Positions 47,101-49,284 are shown, counted from the first letter of the stretch. The stretch is 64,000 nucleotides of DNA from Macquaria australasica (GCA_005408345.1 SEMN01000457.1:1-64000); one strand, 5' to 3'. Notes: generated by a model not told the origin, from the sequence alone. Program-made: numbers and translations.

Positions 47101-48435
47101 CGGACCGTGGTGGTGAAGAGGGAGCTGAGCTGGATCTACGTTCTAACCCTCACCTATGGTCACCTCACCTATGGTCATGACGGTAGTGACCAAAAGAATG
47201 AGACTGGACTAATGTTTTCTGATGCTTTAAAAGCTCCCTTAGATCAATTTAAAAATGTCTTGCAATCATTTCAGAGTGTACATACATTATAAATGAATAC
47301 AAGTGTAATTTGATTCCCTTTTCTATTGCTGAGCTCTAACAAATGCAGTTATAAACGAACATAATACAGTAAGTAAAATTAACACAACATTGCAGTACAT
47401 TTAAGAACAAAAAGAAAACGTGGCATAAACTGTGCACTTAGTCTGTTTGTGTGTTTTTTACAGAATATAAGTGTGATGGCTGTTGTGGCTGACTAACCAG
47501 TTAAGCTTTTAGGTATTTGGAGTAGTATGTACTGATATTAAAGTGGTATGATATGGATAAACTCCTACAACACTGTATCCTGCATTTCCCATAATGCATC
47601 CAATAGTAAGTTTTGTTAGAAACCCTTTCAGAAAAATGCCAAGTCTTTCAATCTCCTTGCACCCAGTTCCTAACACAGGCTTTGTTATAAAATTGTAGTC
47701 TCCAGGTACAAACTTACCTTTCTAGACTTGTTCTGACTCTCACCCAGAGTGCATTGGAGGTCGGTAGGTTGCTGGCAGGCCGAGGGAGAGTACAGTGGTT
47801 AGCGGCAGCGTCTGGATCCCCCATCACAAAAGTCATTTGTCTCACAGCACCCTGAGGACACCAACAGGAAGAAAAGGTCATAGGTTATCTTTAGGTAAAC
47901 CACAGGTGCAGGAAGCCCCACCTTTAACCCCCCTCTCACCTCATAGACTCTTTTCTCCATTTGACACTTAAGATGAGGTCAAAGGGACCAGGGAGGACAC
48001 TGCTGCTAGAATCTTCCCATGCTGTCCCTGCAACCTTGACTTCAAGTCTCACAGCTGGGACAGCAGTGTACTGCTGTACTGTATTTTCCTGAAGTGACTC
48101 ACTCACACTAAAGTGACAATTAGAAATTAAGTGAGGAAAACAGAATACAATCAAGCTTTCTCCACTGCTACCAAGTAGCAGGGGAGATTTGTGAAATCAA
48201 TTCAGCCTTCTACACAACCATCAATTAGTGCCAAGCAAACACTACAAGTCGTACAGATTTTACATTAAGCAGATATGCATTTCATTACTTCAACACGGCT
48301 CCTCAAAGCCCTCCATGATGCCTCCAATCATGCTGTCAATGGAGATGCCCTGCCAAGGACAGGCCCAGTTCACCCTCTCCGTCAGAGAACAGTCCACACA
48401 GACCTCCAGCCAGAGTGGGGAGACATCTGGTGCCA
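2457..48435 (-). CDS. Partial fibrillar-type procollagen alpha chain gene, divergent V/XI-like (whole span, multi-exon)
   Basis: Secreted extracellular-matrix protein expected to trimerise into a collagen helix. Thirty-four consecutive minus-strand exons, all bounded by AG and GT, join in one frame with no stop codon and give a non-collagenous region, minor helix, linker, then main helix. Helix exons begin with an intact Gly codon, end after a Y residue and are 45, 54 or 108 bp, the hallmark of fibrillar collagens rather than type IV. The exon series, the split 99-bp exons and the linker just before the main helix fit the V/XI group as I recall it. Helix sequence is far from any V/XI chain I know, and four Gly positions are substituted. 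Upstream candidate exons suggest a thrombospondin-N-like domain. The rest of the helix and the C-propeptide lie beyond the left edge. Type XXIV or XXVII is less likely because those lack a minor helix. Confidence 0.85.
2655..2762 (-). CDS. Collagen exon 34 (108 bp) with Gly-to-Arg substitution
   Basis: Twelve triplets from GPPGQPGPEGGMGSPG to GPLGPRGFP. The eighth reads RPP: codon AGG stands where GGG would give Gly. Donor GTGAGT, acceptor TTTCAG. Fourth in-register Gly loss in the gene. Confidence 0.87.
3332..3376 (-). CDS. Collagen exon 33 (45 bp)
   Basis: Encodes GRQGELGPKGIQGRP, five perfect triplets. The canonical series has a 99-bp unit here, normally 45+54 in split genes. Only the 45-bp half is visible, directly followed by a 108-bp exon. 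Confidence 0.9.
3469..3513 (-). CDS. Collagen exon 32 (45 bp)
   Basis: Encodes GLQGLPGERGPPGPK, five perfect triplets. Donor GTGAGA, acceptor TTCTCAG. Confidence 0.9.
3681..3734 (-). CDS. Collagen exon 31 (54 bp)
   Basis: Encodes GDAGVRGPPGIPGKTGPP, six perfect triplets. Donor GTGAGT, acceptor GTGCAG. Confidence 0.9.
4148..4201 (-). CDS. Collagen exon 30 (54 bp)
   Basis: Encodes GYPGAVGLSGRPGHMGQR, six perfect triplets. Donor GTAAGG, acceptor TCCACAG. Confidence 0.88.
4618..4960 (-). mobile_element. DNA-transposon transposase N-terminal (HTH) remnant, Tc1-like
   Basis: A minus-strand reading contains GFETMEIAKLLNQDHCTITRF, a helix-turn-helix of the kind found at the N-terminus of Tc1/mariner-type transposases, preceded by a basic KKTKNYK stretch. 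No catalytic domain or terminal repeats were found, so this is a fragment. The family assignment is tentative. Confidence 0.5.
5058..5170. repeat. Short palindromic tandem repeat
   Basis: Copies of CTTTTAGACTTAGTAGGCTAA alternate with their reverse complements. The core around 5074-5100 reads as a near-perfect palindrome (TTTTAGCTTACT then AAGTAAGCTAAAA), so the segment can form several hairpins. Confidence 0.8.
5432..5485 (-). CDS. Collagen exon 29 (54 bp)
   Basis: Encodes GFTGKPGLMGPQGPVGMY, six perfect triplets. The GTAAGT donor gives exactly 54 bp; an overlapping GTATGT four bases earlier would break the frame. Confidence 0.87.
5680..5733 (-). CDS. Collagen exon 28 (54 bp) with Gly-to-Ser substitution
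   Basis: Encodes GPPGKPSQDGIPGPAGER. The third triplet is SQD: codon AGT replaces Gly, one base from GGT. Second consecutive exon with a broken triplet. Donor GTGAGC, acceptor CAACAG. Confidence 0.85.
5833..5886 (-). CDS. Collagen exon 27 (54 bp) with Gly-to-Ala substitution
   Basis: Encodes GFPGVAADSGQAGSPGAP. The third triplet is ADS: codon GCT replaces an obligate Gly. Frame, length and splice sites (GTAGGC donor) are intact. With exon 26 it forms a split 99-bp unit. Confidence 0.85.
5887..7727. other. Intron between exons 27 and 26
   Basis: Apart from the SINE remnant I see no exon, no open frame with protein-like composition and no obvious second repeat. Three short GAT repeats lie near 5957. 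Confidence 0.6.
6826..6990 (+). repeat. tRNA-derived SINE
   Basis: Begins with a tRNA-like head: GGTAGCCGAGTGG fits a pol III A box, followed by GCATGCCACATGACCGCAGC, GGTTCTGCC as a degenerate B box, and GCATGTCATGTC. The arrangement is that of a common fish SINE. The 3' end is not clear. Confidence 0.7.
7728..7772 (-). CDS. Collagen exon 26 (45 bp)
   Basis: Encodes GVPGSVGSPGPEGDK, five perfect triplets. Donor GTGAGT, acceptor GTGCAG. Confidence 0.9.
7898..7951 (-). CDS. Collagen exon 25 (54 bp)
   Basis: Encodes GFRGQVGIEGPEGKPGTQ, six perfect triplets. Acceptor TTGCAG is good, but the donor is GTTCCC, a poor match to GTRAGT. Splicing here may be inefficient, or the site may be decaying. 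Confidence 0.85.
8054..8098 (-). CDS. Collagen exon 24 (45 bp)
   Basis: Encodes GRTGLPGLFGLPGMP, five perfect triplets. Donor GTAAGA. Exons 23 and 24 form another split 99-bp unit. Confidence 0.9.
8201..8254 (-). CDS. Collagen exon 23 (54 bp)
   Basis: Encodes GNRGSPGQNGNLGLKGPR, six perfect triplets. Donor GTAACT, acceptor TTTAAG. Confidence 0.88.
8375..8700 (+). repeat. Dispersed repeat family, copy 1
   Basis: Shares GTTTCCAGCAGCAGCAGGCAG, CTGTACACTACCTG, CCAGCACCAAACA, the ACTAGCTGG...TAGTGGAGCATTTAG block and GAATATTGG...CCATTCATCAGGT with the copies at 9.7, 12.5 and 43.0 kb. No coding capacity. Class not identified. Confidence 0.75.
8890..8943 (-). CDS. Collagen exon 22 (54 bp)
   Basis: Encodes GENGEAGPQGVLGKQGPK, six perfect triplets. 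Donor GTCAGA, acceptor CTCAG. Confidence 0.88.
9283..9322 (+). repeat. (GA)n microsatellite
   Basis: About twenty uninterrupted GA units, preceded by a short CCAT repeat near 9230. Confidence 0.95.
9715..10040 (+). repeat. Dispersed repeat family, copy 2
   Basis: Starts with CTGCAGTTCCCCTCAGCTCT, also present at 43.05 kb, and shares the CAGCGCTCTCATCAACG, GAATATTGG...CCATTCAT and GCTAATGTTGTTTTGTGTCTG blocks. Part of the middle is missing relative to the other copies. Confidence 0.75.
10050..10400. repeat. Dispersed repeat with internal duplication
   Basis: Contains TTTATATAGCACTTTTCAACC, GCGCTTTACAGATTGG, and repeated CATTCACCCATTCAC and CCGATGGC blocks. Phrases such as GGGAATCAAATCACCAACCCTG recur in other fish genomes as far as I recall. 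Non-coding. Confidence 0.6.
10716..10823 (-). CDS. Collagen exon 21 (108 bp)
   Basis: Twelve perfect triplets from GPPGAAGIQGRQGERGERG to GQPGPRGKE, a charged cluster. Donor GTATTG is weak; acceptor CTTAG. The 108-bp size at this place is conserved in fibrillar genes. Confidence 0.9.
11228..11290 (+). repeat. Fragment of dispersed repeat shared with 49.3 kb
   Basis: AAGATAAACCTTTACTGATACC and the following AGTGGGGAAATTC resemble the segment near 49290 (AAGATAAGCCTTTAATTGTCC). A short piece of a common fish repeat tail. Confidence 0.5.
11373..11426 (-). CDS. Collagen exon 20 (54 bp)
   Basis: Encodes GFRGVDGDKGEAGPTGDR, six perfect triplets. Donor GTAAGA, acceptor GTCTAG. An LTR-like repeat begins just beyond the acceptor. 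Confidence 0.88.
11440..11875 (+). repeat. LTR-like dispersed repeat, copy 1
   Basis: Shares GTTTCCTGTTTTATTTTGAAAT, a CCCTATATATACYGGTCC-type block, a late AATAAA followed by CTTTGGACT, and GTCTGCATTTGGGTCCTTCCC..TGCCTAGATGGC with the 45.3-kb copy. The promoter-like and poly(A)-like signals near the 3' end suggest a solo LTR, but termini were not proven. Confidence 0.55.
12465..12560 (+). repeat. Dispersed repeat family, copy 3 (short)
   Basis: Contains CAGCTCTCATCAGCGTTGTT, TCCAGCAGCAGCAGGCAGCTG and CAGTACCAAATGGTAGAC, then TAGTGGAACAT; a truncated member of the family at 8.4 kb. Confidence 0.65.
12743..12787 (-). CDS. Collagen exon 19 (45 bp)
   Basis: Encodes GMSGEHGPKGFPGGT, five perfect triplets. 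Donor GTAAGC, acceptor TTTTTAG. Exons 18 and 19 together make one split 99-bp unit. Confidence 0.88.
13265..13445. repeat. Degenerate (CAAGTC)n tandem repeat
   Basis: At least fifteen imperfect CAAGTC/CAAGTCTTG units with interruptions. Confidence 0.85.
13737..13790 (-). CDS. Collagen exon 18 (54 bp)
   Basis: Encodes GEMGPMGTKGFPGIEGPM, six perfect triplets. Donor GTAAAT. Intron to exon 17 is 88 bp. Confidence 0.9.
13879..13923 (-). CDS. Collagen exon 17 (45 bp)
   Basis: Encodes GQPGNDGPPGPKGDM, five perfect triplets. Acceptor TTTGTCAG, donor GTAAAA. Confidence 0.9.
14000..15640. other. Intron stretch without recognised genes
   Basis: A purine-rich segment (about 14030-14160 and 14200-14300) is the only notable composition. 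No Gly-X-Y exon on the minus strand and no clear transposon protein. Confidence 0.55.
15647..15953 (+). repeat. 5' LTR of the Gmr1-like element
   Basis: Begins TGTGACGGCC and ends GGTTGTGACA. The next bases, TGGGGGCTTGTCC from 15956, match a tRNA-Pro-type primer-binding site with one change. The 3' half (CACCACTCACACAGACATTG through GACTATGTGTGGTCT) recurs at 21.17-21.30 kb. Confidence 0.75.
16985..17160 (+). pseudogene. gag-like fragment of the Gmr1-like element
   Basis: A frame reads VPKFDERDPETFFFSLFEHV followed by ASARGWPEAVHVVMLQLFL and then stops. This is the capsid-type motif seen in fish gypsy gag (PKF.E.D.E.FF..FE..A....WP...W...L). Confidence 0.65.
17339..17683 (+). pseudogene. Protease-region fragment of the Gmr1-like element
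   Basis: Reads HRVCLVDGDVNIGVQPALP, then MILGNDLAGNCIWAD, the segment after the aspartic protease in fish gypsy polyproteins (ILGNDLAG). The active-site DTG itself is not visible. The frame ends in a stop at about 17681. Confidence 0.7.
17846..18290 (+). pseudogene. Integrase fragment of the Gmr1-like element
   Basis: HDQTGHLGVRKTYCHILRYFF, then DVAAYIKTCHTCQVTGK, form the H2C2 zinc-binding module. After a stop near 18081 the core continues with FGIPKIILSDQGSNFSS around 18215-18260, which contains the second catalytic Asp. At least one stop interrupts it. Confidence 0.85.
18491..18926 (+). pseudogene. Reverse transcriptase fragment of the Gmr1-like element
   Basis: VKYMLDNHNAVPPSSSWASP and LLIEKSPRCTDFRKVNSVT are the fingers region. 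A gap and frame change follow, then GFDLCNAPATFQLLMNMVF and AVYLEDVV, where the second catalytic Asp pair appears as ED in place of DD. Lies downstream of the integrase. Confidence 0.85.
19070..20470 (+). mobile_element. L2-clade LINE, internally deleted, nested in the LTR element
   Basis: A 5' part at 19440-19755 encodes KPTLIIGSSILRNVK, then GARAGAVESYLKLL and IIQAGGNDT, the esterase (SGNH hydrolase-like) domain of L2/CR1 ORF1, with Gly-Ser-Ser at the nucleophile block. After a deletion the 3' end of ORF2 follows at 19990-20379 (RKRDHISPILASLHWLPVKS to ADSGDP). Most of the reverse transcriptase is missing. Confidence 0.85.
20465..20540 (+). repeat. (CT)n microsatellite
   Basis: About 38 CT units, expanded from the CT tract in the L2 3' UTR; the same place in other copies has only a few units. 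Confidence 0.97.
20541..21156. repeat. Low-complexity repeat after the L2 copy
   Basis: Contains two diverged copies of an ATTGCCAAAGCATCAGATAAT-like segment (about 20565-20660 and 20750-20840), TG-rich stretches, a short CT run at 21104 and repeated CAATTCAATTT at 21121. No coding content. Confidence 0.6.
21168..21305 (+). repeat. Partial 3' LTR of the Gmr1-like element
   Basis: CACCACTCACACAGGCATTG through CAGACTATGTGTGGTCTCCC repeats the 3' half of the LTR at 15.8 kb with scattered differences. The 5' half of this LTR is absent. Confidence 0.75.
21302..21336. repeat. Perfect 14-bp inverted repeat
   Basis: CATGGGTATTGTCA and its exact reverse complement are separated by seven bases, just past the LTR end. 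Confidence 0.9.
21795..21848 (-). CDS. Collagen exon 16 (54 bp)
   Basis: Encodes GPSGLAGEMGSPGPRGIQ, six perfect triplets. Donor GTAAAT opens the longest intron of the helix region (about 7.9 kb), which carries the LTR element. Confidence 0.88.
21959..22003 (-). CDS. Collagen exon 15 (45 bp)
   Basis: Encodes GDQGPTGPQGRKGPP, five perfect triplets. Donor GTATGT, acceptor TACAG. Together with exon 16 it equals one 99-bp unit of the major fibrillar genes, split here. Confidence 0.88.
22115..22168 (-). CDS. Collagen exon 14 (54 bp)
   Basis: Encodes GAPGATGGVGPPGLNGSE, six perfect triplets. Donor GTGAAT, acceptor TTCTAG. Confidence 0.88.
22273..22317 (-). CDS. Collagen exon 13 (45 bp)
   Basis: Encodes GDSGNDGMKGPPGPV, five perfect triplets. 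Donor GTGAGC. Separated from exon 12 by an intron of only about 90 bp. Confidence 0.9.
22409..22462 (-). CDS. Collagen exon 12 (54 bp)
   Basis: Encodes GPLGKRGIQGLPGPPGPQ, six perfect triplets. Donor GTAGGA, acceptor TTTCAG. Confidence 0.9.
22735..22830 (-). repeat. MITE fragment (TAGGGCTGCAACTAA terminus)
   Basis: The plus strand ends ATCATTAGTTGCAGCCCTA, the reverse complement of the start of the element at 48.69 kb. ATTAAT/GATCAAT-rich body. Confidence 0.7.
23224..23298 (+). pseudogene. tRNA-Arg pseudogene
   Basis: AATGGATAGCGCA matches the D arm, AAAGGTTGTGGGTTCGAGTCC the T arm with a perfect B box, and ACCAGAGTC the 3' acceptor strand of eukaryotic tRNA-Arg (UCU family). The anticodon arm is unrecognisable and the 5' acceptor strand does not pair well. 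A dead gene or the head of a SINE. Confidence 0.75.
23300..24213. other. Intron stretch without recognised features
   Basis: AT-rich; AACAAACTCATG/GTGCAG-like phrases recur at 23150 and 23405, suggesting an old local duplication. No exon or transposon protein seen. Confidence 0.5.
24214..24258 (-). CDS. Collagen exon 11 (45 bp)
   Basis: Encodes GSKGEPGEDGPVGPP, five perfect triplets. Donor GTAAGA, acceptor CTCCAG. Position and size match the first internal 45-bp exon of the canonical series. Confidence 0.88.
24668..24721 (-). CDS. Collagen exon 10 (54 bp)
   Basis: Encodes GFTGEPGPSGDRGRTGEK, six perfect triplets. Donor GTCAGT, acceptor CTGCAG. Confidence 0.88.
25040..25190. repeat. Palindromic MITE-like segment
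   Basis: CACTATGTAGCCCACTATATA and the later ACCCTACATAGTGGACTCCC are imperfect inverted arms around a short AT-rich centre, as in non-autonomous DNA transposons. Target duplications were not identified. Confidence 0.45.
25597..25650 (-). CDS. Collagen exon 9 (54 bp) with Gly-to-Ala substitution
   Basis: Encodes GPRGFKGEGASPGEKGDE. In register, the fourth triplet is ASP: codon GCT stands where Gly is required, one base from GGT. Length and frame are intact. The surrounding GFxG..PGEKG pattern resembles the V/XI helix at this point. Confidence 0.87.
25756..25863 (-). CDS. Collagen exon 8 (108 bp)
   Basis: Twelve perfect triplets starting GYPGPKGVPGNTGRWG and ending GPPGLPGLQ. It corresponds to two fused 54-bp units of the canonical series. 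A Trp in a Y position (GRW) is unusual in a collagen helix. Confidence 0.88.
25955..26008 (-). CDS. Collagen exon 7 (54 bp)
   Basis: Encodes GIPGDSGTGGMPGQRGDM, six perfect triplets. Donor GTAAAT, acceptor TTAAG. First full 54-bp unit of the main helix. Confidence 0.88.
26177..26230 (-). CDS. Collagen exon 6 (54 bp): start of main triple helix
   Basis: Encodes VMPGPPGPMGEMGRPGPP. Three linker residues are followed by five triplets. GPMGxxGRPGP matches the beginning of the V/XI main helix, which anchors the numbering. The 45-bp helix part corresponds to the first 45-bp helix exon of the canonical series. Confidence 0.87.
26312..26350 (-). CDS. Collagen exon 5 (39 bp): second half of linker
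   Basis: Encodes RSAFYQLLRAGWP, thirteen residues, phase 0 at both ends, between TTTCTAG and GTGAGT. It is non-collagenous, with an amphipathic YQLLRAGW core that falls where V/XI chains have an AILQQARLAL-type helix just before the main triple helix. Confidence 0.8.
26594..26665 (-). repeat. L2 3' tail fragment
   Basis: ATTCAATTCAATTCAGTTTTATT, then CACCATATCATAACAAAGTTAT and CTCAGGGCACTTT, are the reverse complement of the L2 3' terminus at 2240-2290. Confidence 0.9.
26670..28285. other. Intron stretch without recognised features
   Basis: Includes a relatively GC-rich part at 27100-27600. I found no Gly-X-Y exon or transposon domain on either strand. Confidence 0.55.
28288..28616 (+). mobile_element. 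L2 LINE 3'-UTR-only copy
   Basis: Matches the L2 3' end from ACATCAATGCCATTACCACA through the AACCGGTCGAGGCAGATGACC block to the GAATT-repeat tail. A severely 5'-truncated insertion. Confidence 0.92.
29119..29238 (-). CDS. Collagen exon 4: end of minor helix and first half of linker
   Basis: Forty codons: eight triplets ending GPPGPPGLP, then the non-helical TLYIWRNSEDDWTAFR. Flanked by CTCTAG and GTAAGT. It occupies the place of the N-telopeptide-like region between minor and main helix in V/XI chains (there a TMLMLPF-type sequence), but the residues are different and Trp-rich. Confidence 0.85.
29803..30115 (+). mobile_element. L2 LINE 3'-UTR-only copy with poly-C tract
   Basis: Same 3' UTR as at 28.3 kb, with the pyrimidine tract turned into a run of about 15 C at 29861. 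Ends in the GAATT tail. Confidence 0.92.
30455..30499 (-). CDS. Collagen exon 3 (45 bp, minor helix)
   Basis: Encodes GCAGREGYIGFKGDK, five perfect triplets between TTACAG and GTAAGA. The Cys in the first X position is unusual for a fibrillar helix and could support an interchain disulphide or reflect drift. Confidence 0.85.
30505..31310. other. Intron stretch without recognised features
   Basis: AT-rich, with A-runs near 30890. Nothing else recognised. Confidence 0.5.
31310..31520 (+). repeat. Dispersed fish repeat
   Basis: CAGAGCCAGGCTAG, CTTTATGCTAAGCTAGGCTAA, ATGAGATTGATATCCATC and GAATAAGCGTATTTCTCAAAA form a block I associate with a common teleost repeat. A short related piece, inverted, lies near 48640. 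Confidence 0.55.
32085..32119 (+). repeat. (CA)n microsatellite
   Basis: Seventeen CA units. Confidence 0.97.
32439..32939 (-). CDS. Collagen exon 2: non-collagenous variable region and start of minor helix
   Basis: This 501-bp exon (167 codons, phase 0 at both ends) follows a strong pyrimidine tract CTCTCCTCTCAG. It starts DHLLERTLLDSTPQ and is polar, with no Cys. It is rich in Ser, Asp, Glu and His, contains an N-glycosylation-type SHNITLL, and ends HKGPSGIIGPQGRK, the first four Gly-X-Y triplets of the minor helix. The position matches the variable region of V/XI N-propeptides, but it lacks their Tyr/Glu-rich acidic tract. I recognise no domain in the first 155 residues. Confidence 0.85.
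33360..33770 (+). repeat. Dispersed repeat related to 53.1 kb
   Basis: Contains TGGCATGAAACCTGTAATG, ATTCATAGTCCACAGAGGA, CTAATGACTTTGGTT and later ATTCATGGTCCCCAGATGATG, GTGATCCACTGACC: degenerate tandem units of the family seen at 53.1 and 62.5 kb. Confidence 0.65.
33770..36800. other. Intron stretch, mostly unrecognised
   Basis: A poly-T run near 34586 and a G-rich segment near 35684-35730. A short Cys-containing minus-strand reading near 34160 (VPVCQSNSDEQCGGD) follows a TATACAG acceptor but stops at once; not called as an exon. The 35.1-35.6 kb part may be an old dispersed repeat. Confidence 0.45.
36803..36895 (-). CDS. Collagen exon 1 (signal-peptide first exon) or internal 48-bp exon
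   Basis: Model A: an ATG with G at -3 opens MWIMLTCVLGCLWLQ, a short signal-peptide-like stretch, followed by DPLHMGVTVDGQQTDM and a GTATGT donor in phase 0, matching exon 2. Model B: the pyrimidine-rich CTTTGGCTGCAG inside the same stretch is an acceptor, and only the last 16 codons form an internal phase 0/0 exon joined to the candidate at 47744. The sequence allows both. In model A the start codon is preceded by two short upstream ORFs, including ATG CTG TAG directly before it. No TATA box is obvious upstream. Confidence 0.5.
37020..38620. other. Region upstream of the 36.8-kb exon
   Basis: Would hold the promoter if that exon is a first exon. A CACCC-type motif lies near 37080, but no TATA box or CpG cluster is evident. 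Otherwise nothing recognised. Confidence 0.4.
38630..39540 (+). mobile_element. Penelope-like element 3' part with GIY-YIG endonuclease, degenerate
   Basis: CSSTHVVYMLKCPCGLVYVG, then QTKSALKICISEHK, is the GIY-YIG nuclease with its upstream Cys motif. A frame change later the conserved end reads GGDIINSLL, EAYWIHTLNTVEPFGLNEEL (39105-39185). Further upstream, out of frame, LRDRLVRSDTRKPP and LSNQ are present. The 3' flank has CTGATGAAGACACAGTAGTG, as in such elements. Several frameshifts; inactive. Confidence 0.85.
39660..39915 (-). repeat. Dispersed repeat related to 53.1 kb, inverted
   Basis: CACCATCTTAGTTTAACATGT, TTAGCTTGCTAACATTTGCTAA, CAGCTGAGGCTGATGGGAATG and TTTCATGGCAATCCATCC belong, in the opposite orientation, to the family at 53.1-53.7 kb. 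Confidence 0.65.
40761..41046. repeat. hAT-like MITE
   Basis: Left end CAGTGGTACCCAA and right end TTGGGAACCACTG are 13-bp terminal inverted repeats with one mismatch, bounding a 285-bp non-coding body. CAGTGGTTCCCAA termini are common in fish non-autonomous transposons. No clean 8-bp target duplication was found. Confidence 0.75.
42140..42171. repeat. Perfect 14-bp inverted repeat with 4-nt loop
   Basis: GTCAATGTTAACTT, loop CAAA, then the exact reverse complement. A strong hairpin. Confidence 0.95.
42690..42860. repeat. Possible dispersed repeat
   Basis: GTGACGCGATACACTTTACTG, AGTTGGTGGCAGTATAATG, TGCCAAGAAACA and a GAAGAAGAAG end resemble a fish repeat with GGCAGTAATGYGCC and GAAGAAG tails. 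Weak. Confidence 0.35.
43040..43400 (+). repeat. Dispersed repeat family, copy 4 (most complete)
   Basis: Contains all blocks shared with 8.4, 9.7 and 12.5 kb, from CTGCAGTTCCCCTCAGCTCT through CTGTACACTACCTGTCCAGC to GCTAATGTTGTTCTGTGTCTG, so it can act as the family reference. Confidence 0.75.
43460..45335. other. Region without recognised features
   Basis: No exon, transposon protein or clear repeat was recognised on either strand. Confidence 0.5.
45340..45725 (+). repeat. LTR-like dispersed repeat, copy 2
   Basis: Partner of the 11.4-kb copy: TGTCATGTCCTGTTGG start, TTTCCTGTTTTATTTTGAAAT, CCCTATATATACCGGTCCCC (TATA-like), AATAAACCTTTGAACTGCTGG (poly(A)-like) and GCATTTGGGTCCTTCCCTTGC. 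Fits a solo LTR. Confidence 0.55.
45788..45830 (+). repeat. (GA)n tract followed by C-run
   Basis: About thirteen GA units, then CACCCCCCCGCCG at the edge of the following LINE fragment. Confidence 0.9.
45832..46165 (+). mobile_element. Non-LTR retrotransposon fragment, RTE/Rex3-like, left half
   Basis: Reads around LVVSWIRWRGRLPDRPGKPKR, then RVKWQRLAEAPVCEIFNSHL, and in another frame TFSMHWGGLQPSVKRLG and MRVGTSKSKAMVL. This is the endonuclease-to-reverse-transcriptase part of a widespread fish LINE, out of frame. It continues beyond the L2 insertion at 46.96 kb. Confidence 0.7.
46169..46957 (+). mobile_element. L2 LINE 3' end inserted into the RTE-like LINE
   Basis: Starts at SLKVEWEPEP-coding sequence, includes the ADSGDP end of ORF2 and the 3' UTR with a C-run at 46505, and ends in a GAATT tail. 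Both flanks belong to another LINE. Confidence 0.9.
46962..47165 (+). mobile_element. Non-LTR retrotransposon fragment, RTE/Rex3-like, right half
   Basis: Encodes RRKEFKYLGVLFTSDGKMER then RRIGAASAVMRALYRTVVVK, the reverse transcriptase C-terminal region of the same LINE as 45.8-46.2 kb. A short duplication of CACCTATGGTCA ends it. Confidence 0.8.
47170..47740. other. Stretch without recognised features
   Basis: AT-rich flank between the LINE fragments and the candidate collagen exon. Confidence 0.5.
47744..47851 (-). CDS. Candidate collagen N-terminal exon: end of thrombospondin-N-like domain
   Basis: The segment encodes 36 residues beginning GAVRQMTFVMGDPDAAANHC. In V/XI chains the last TSPN exon has the same pattern: an initial Gly, a Gln four residues on, then (S/G)DP-x-AA-xxx-C. 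A pyrimidine-rich tract ends in CAG before it and TGG is followed by GTGAGA. Both ends are then phase 0, which fits the exon at 36803. An alternative acceptor at 47840 and a donor at 47718 also exist. Lies in the expected order downstream of the VDC-bearing candidate. Confidence 0.45.
48297..48435 (-). CDS. Candidate collagen N-terminal exon: thrombospondin-N/laminin-G-like segment
   Basis: One minus-strand frame reads LEVCVDCSLTERVNW and continues to GISIDSMIGGIMEGFEE. This resembles the VDC-containing strand and the end of the TSPN domain in collagens V/XI, which runs into FEG just before the last TSPN exon. An AG acceptor (after GGTCAG) and a weak donor (CC before GTGTTG) can be drawn. The donor phase fits the alternative acceptor of the next candidate at 47840. 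DGQWHQM, another laminin-G-like string, lies just upstream but in a different frame, so the 5' boundary is uncertain. Chance similarity cannot be excluded. Confidence 0.4.
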
Positions 48436-48687
48436 CTGACCATCACACAGAGACCATTTATTTGATGGAGGGAGGAGAGATGAAGTATGAGAGAGGATAC
48501 AATCAGGAAATCAGTGAGTGCTCTTACTAAACCACAGTGCTTTTCTTTCTTTTTTTAGCTTGATGAGTTTCCACAGATAAACACTGACAAGTCTGCCATT
48601 GTGCGTGCGACGATGAGATCATGTGGTTTGCCTAACTTAGCCTAAAGACTGGGAGCAAGGGGAATCAGCTAGCCTGGCTCTGTCCAA

Positions 48688-48985
48688 AGTTTAGGGCTGC
48701 AACTAACTATTATTTAATTATCAACTAACCTGCCAATTAATTTCTAGATTAATCGATTAATTGCTTTGTCTATAAAACATCAGAAATTTCCCAGAGCCCA
48801 AGGGTGATGTCTTGAAATTGCTTCTTTTGTCTGACCAGCCAGCCGATTTTCAAAGTTAATGCTGGTTAATTTTCTTTTATCTGACAAATGGATTTATTGT
48901 TTCAAGTCTAAACAATGTAATTTGTTTAATCGGTACACAAAAAGAAATGTAAAAATGACAAGATATAACATGTTAACTAGTGTGA
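48688..48985 (+). repeat. MITE with TAGGGCTGCAACTAA terminus
   Basis: Starts TAGGGCTGCAACTAACTATT, has ATTAATCGATTAATTG and TCTATAAAACATCAGAAA blocks. This is a common hAT-type fish MITE in my recollection. The right terminus is lost. An inverted fragment is at 22.8 kb. Confidence 0.75.
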
Positions 48986-49124
48986 CAACCCCTGCCCTTC
49001 CCTGACAATCTGTCTTTTGTCTACCTGTTTTTCTAACCGATTGGAATGTTTTCACTCGATTGAATGGCCATTATCAATGGTTCATCATCAGCCTCATAGA
49101 TATAGGTTAGAAGGGGTCTACTAC

Positions 49125-49275
49125 ACCTATTAGTAGGTTCAGAAGGCCGTGATCACTCATGTCATGCCCCTCGGCGTCTGGTTAGGTTTAGGCACCAACC
49201 TACTTGGTTAGGTTTAGGAAAAGATCATGGTTGGGTTACGTCACATGTAATGTAACCCAAACCATGATCTTTGTT
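49125..49275. repeat. GGTTAGGTTTAGG repeat with long hairpin
   Basis: Two GGTTAGGTTTAGG units (49180-49230) are followed by AAAGATCATGGTTGGGTTAC and, after about 13 bases, its near-exact reverse complement with one extra A (to 49273). Confidence 0.8.
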
Positions 49276-49284
49276 TTGTTATTT

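Noticed and set aside
47939..48130. Minus-strand frame VRLEVKVAGTAWEDSSSS followed by LPGPFDLILSVKWRKESMR with a GTGAGA donor
   Set aside because: It resembles the early strand of a TSPN domain but lies between the two candidates that encode the end of the domain, so the order is wrong. Kept out of the gene model.
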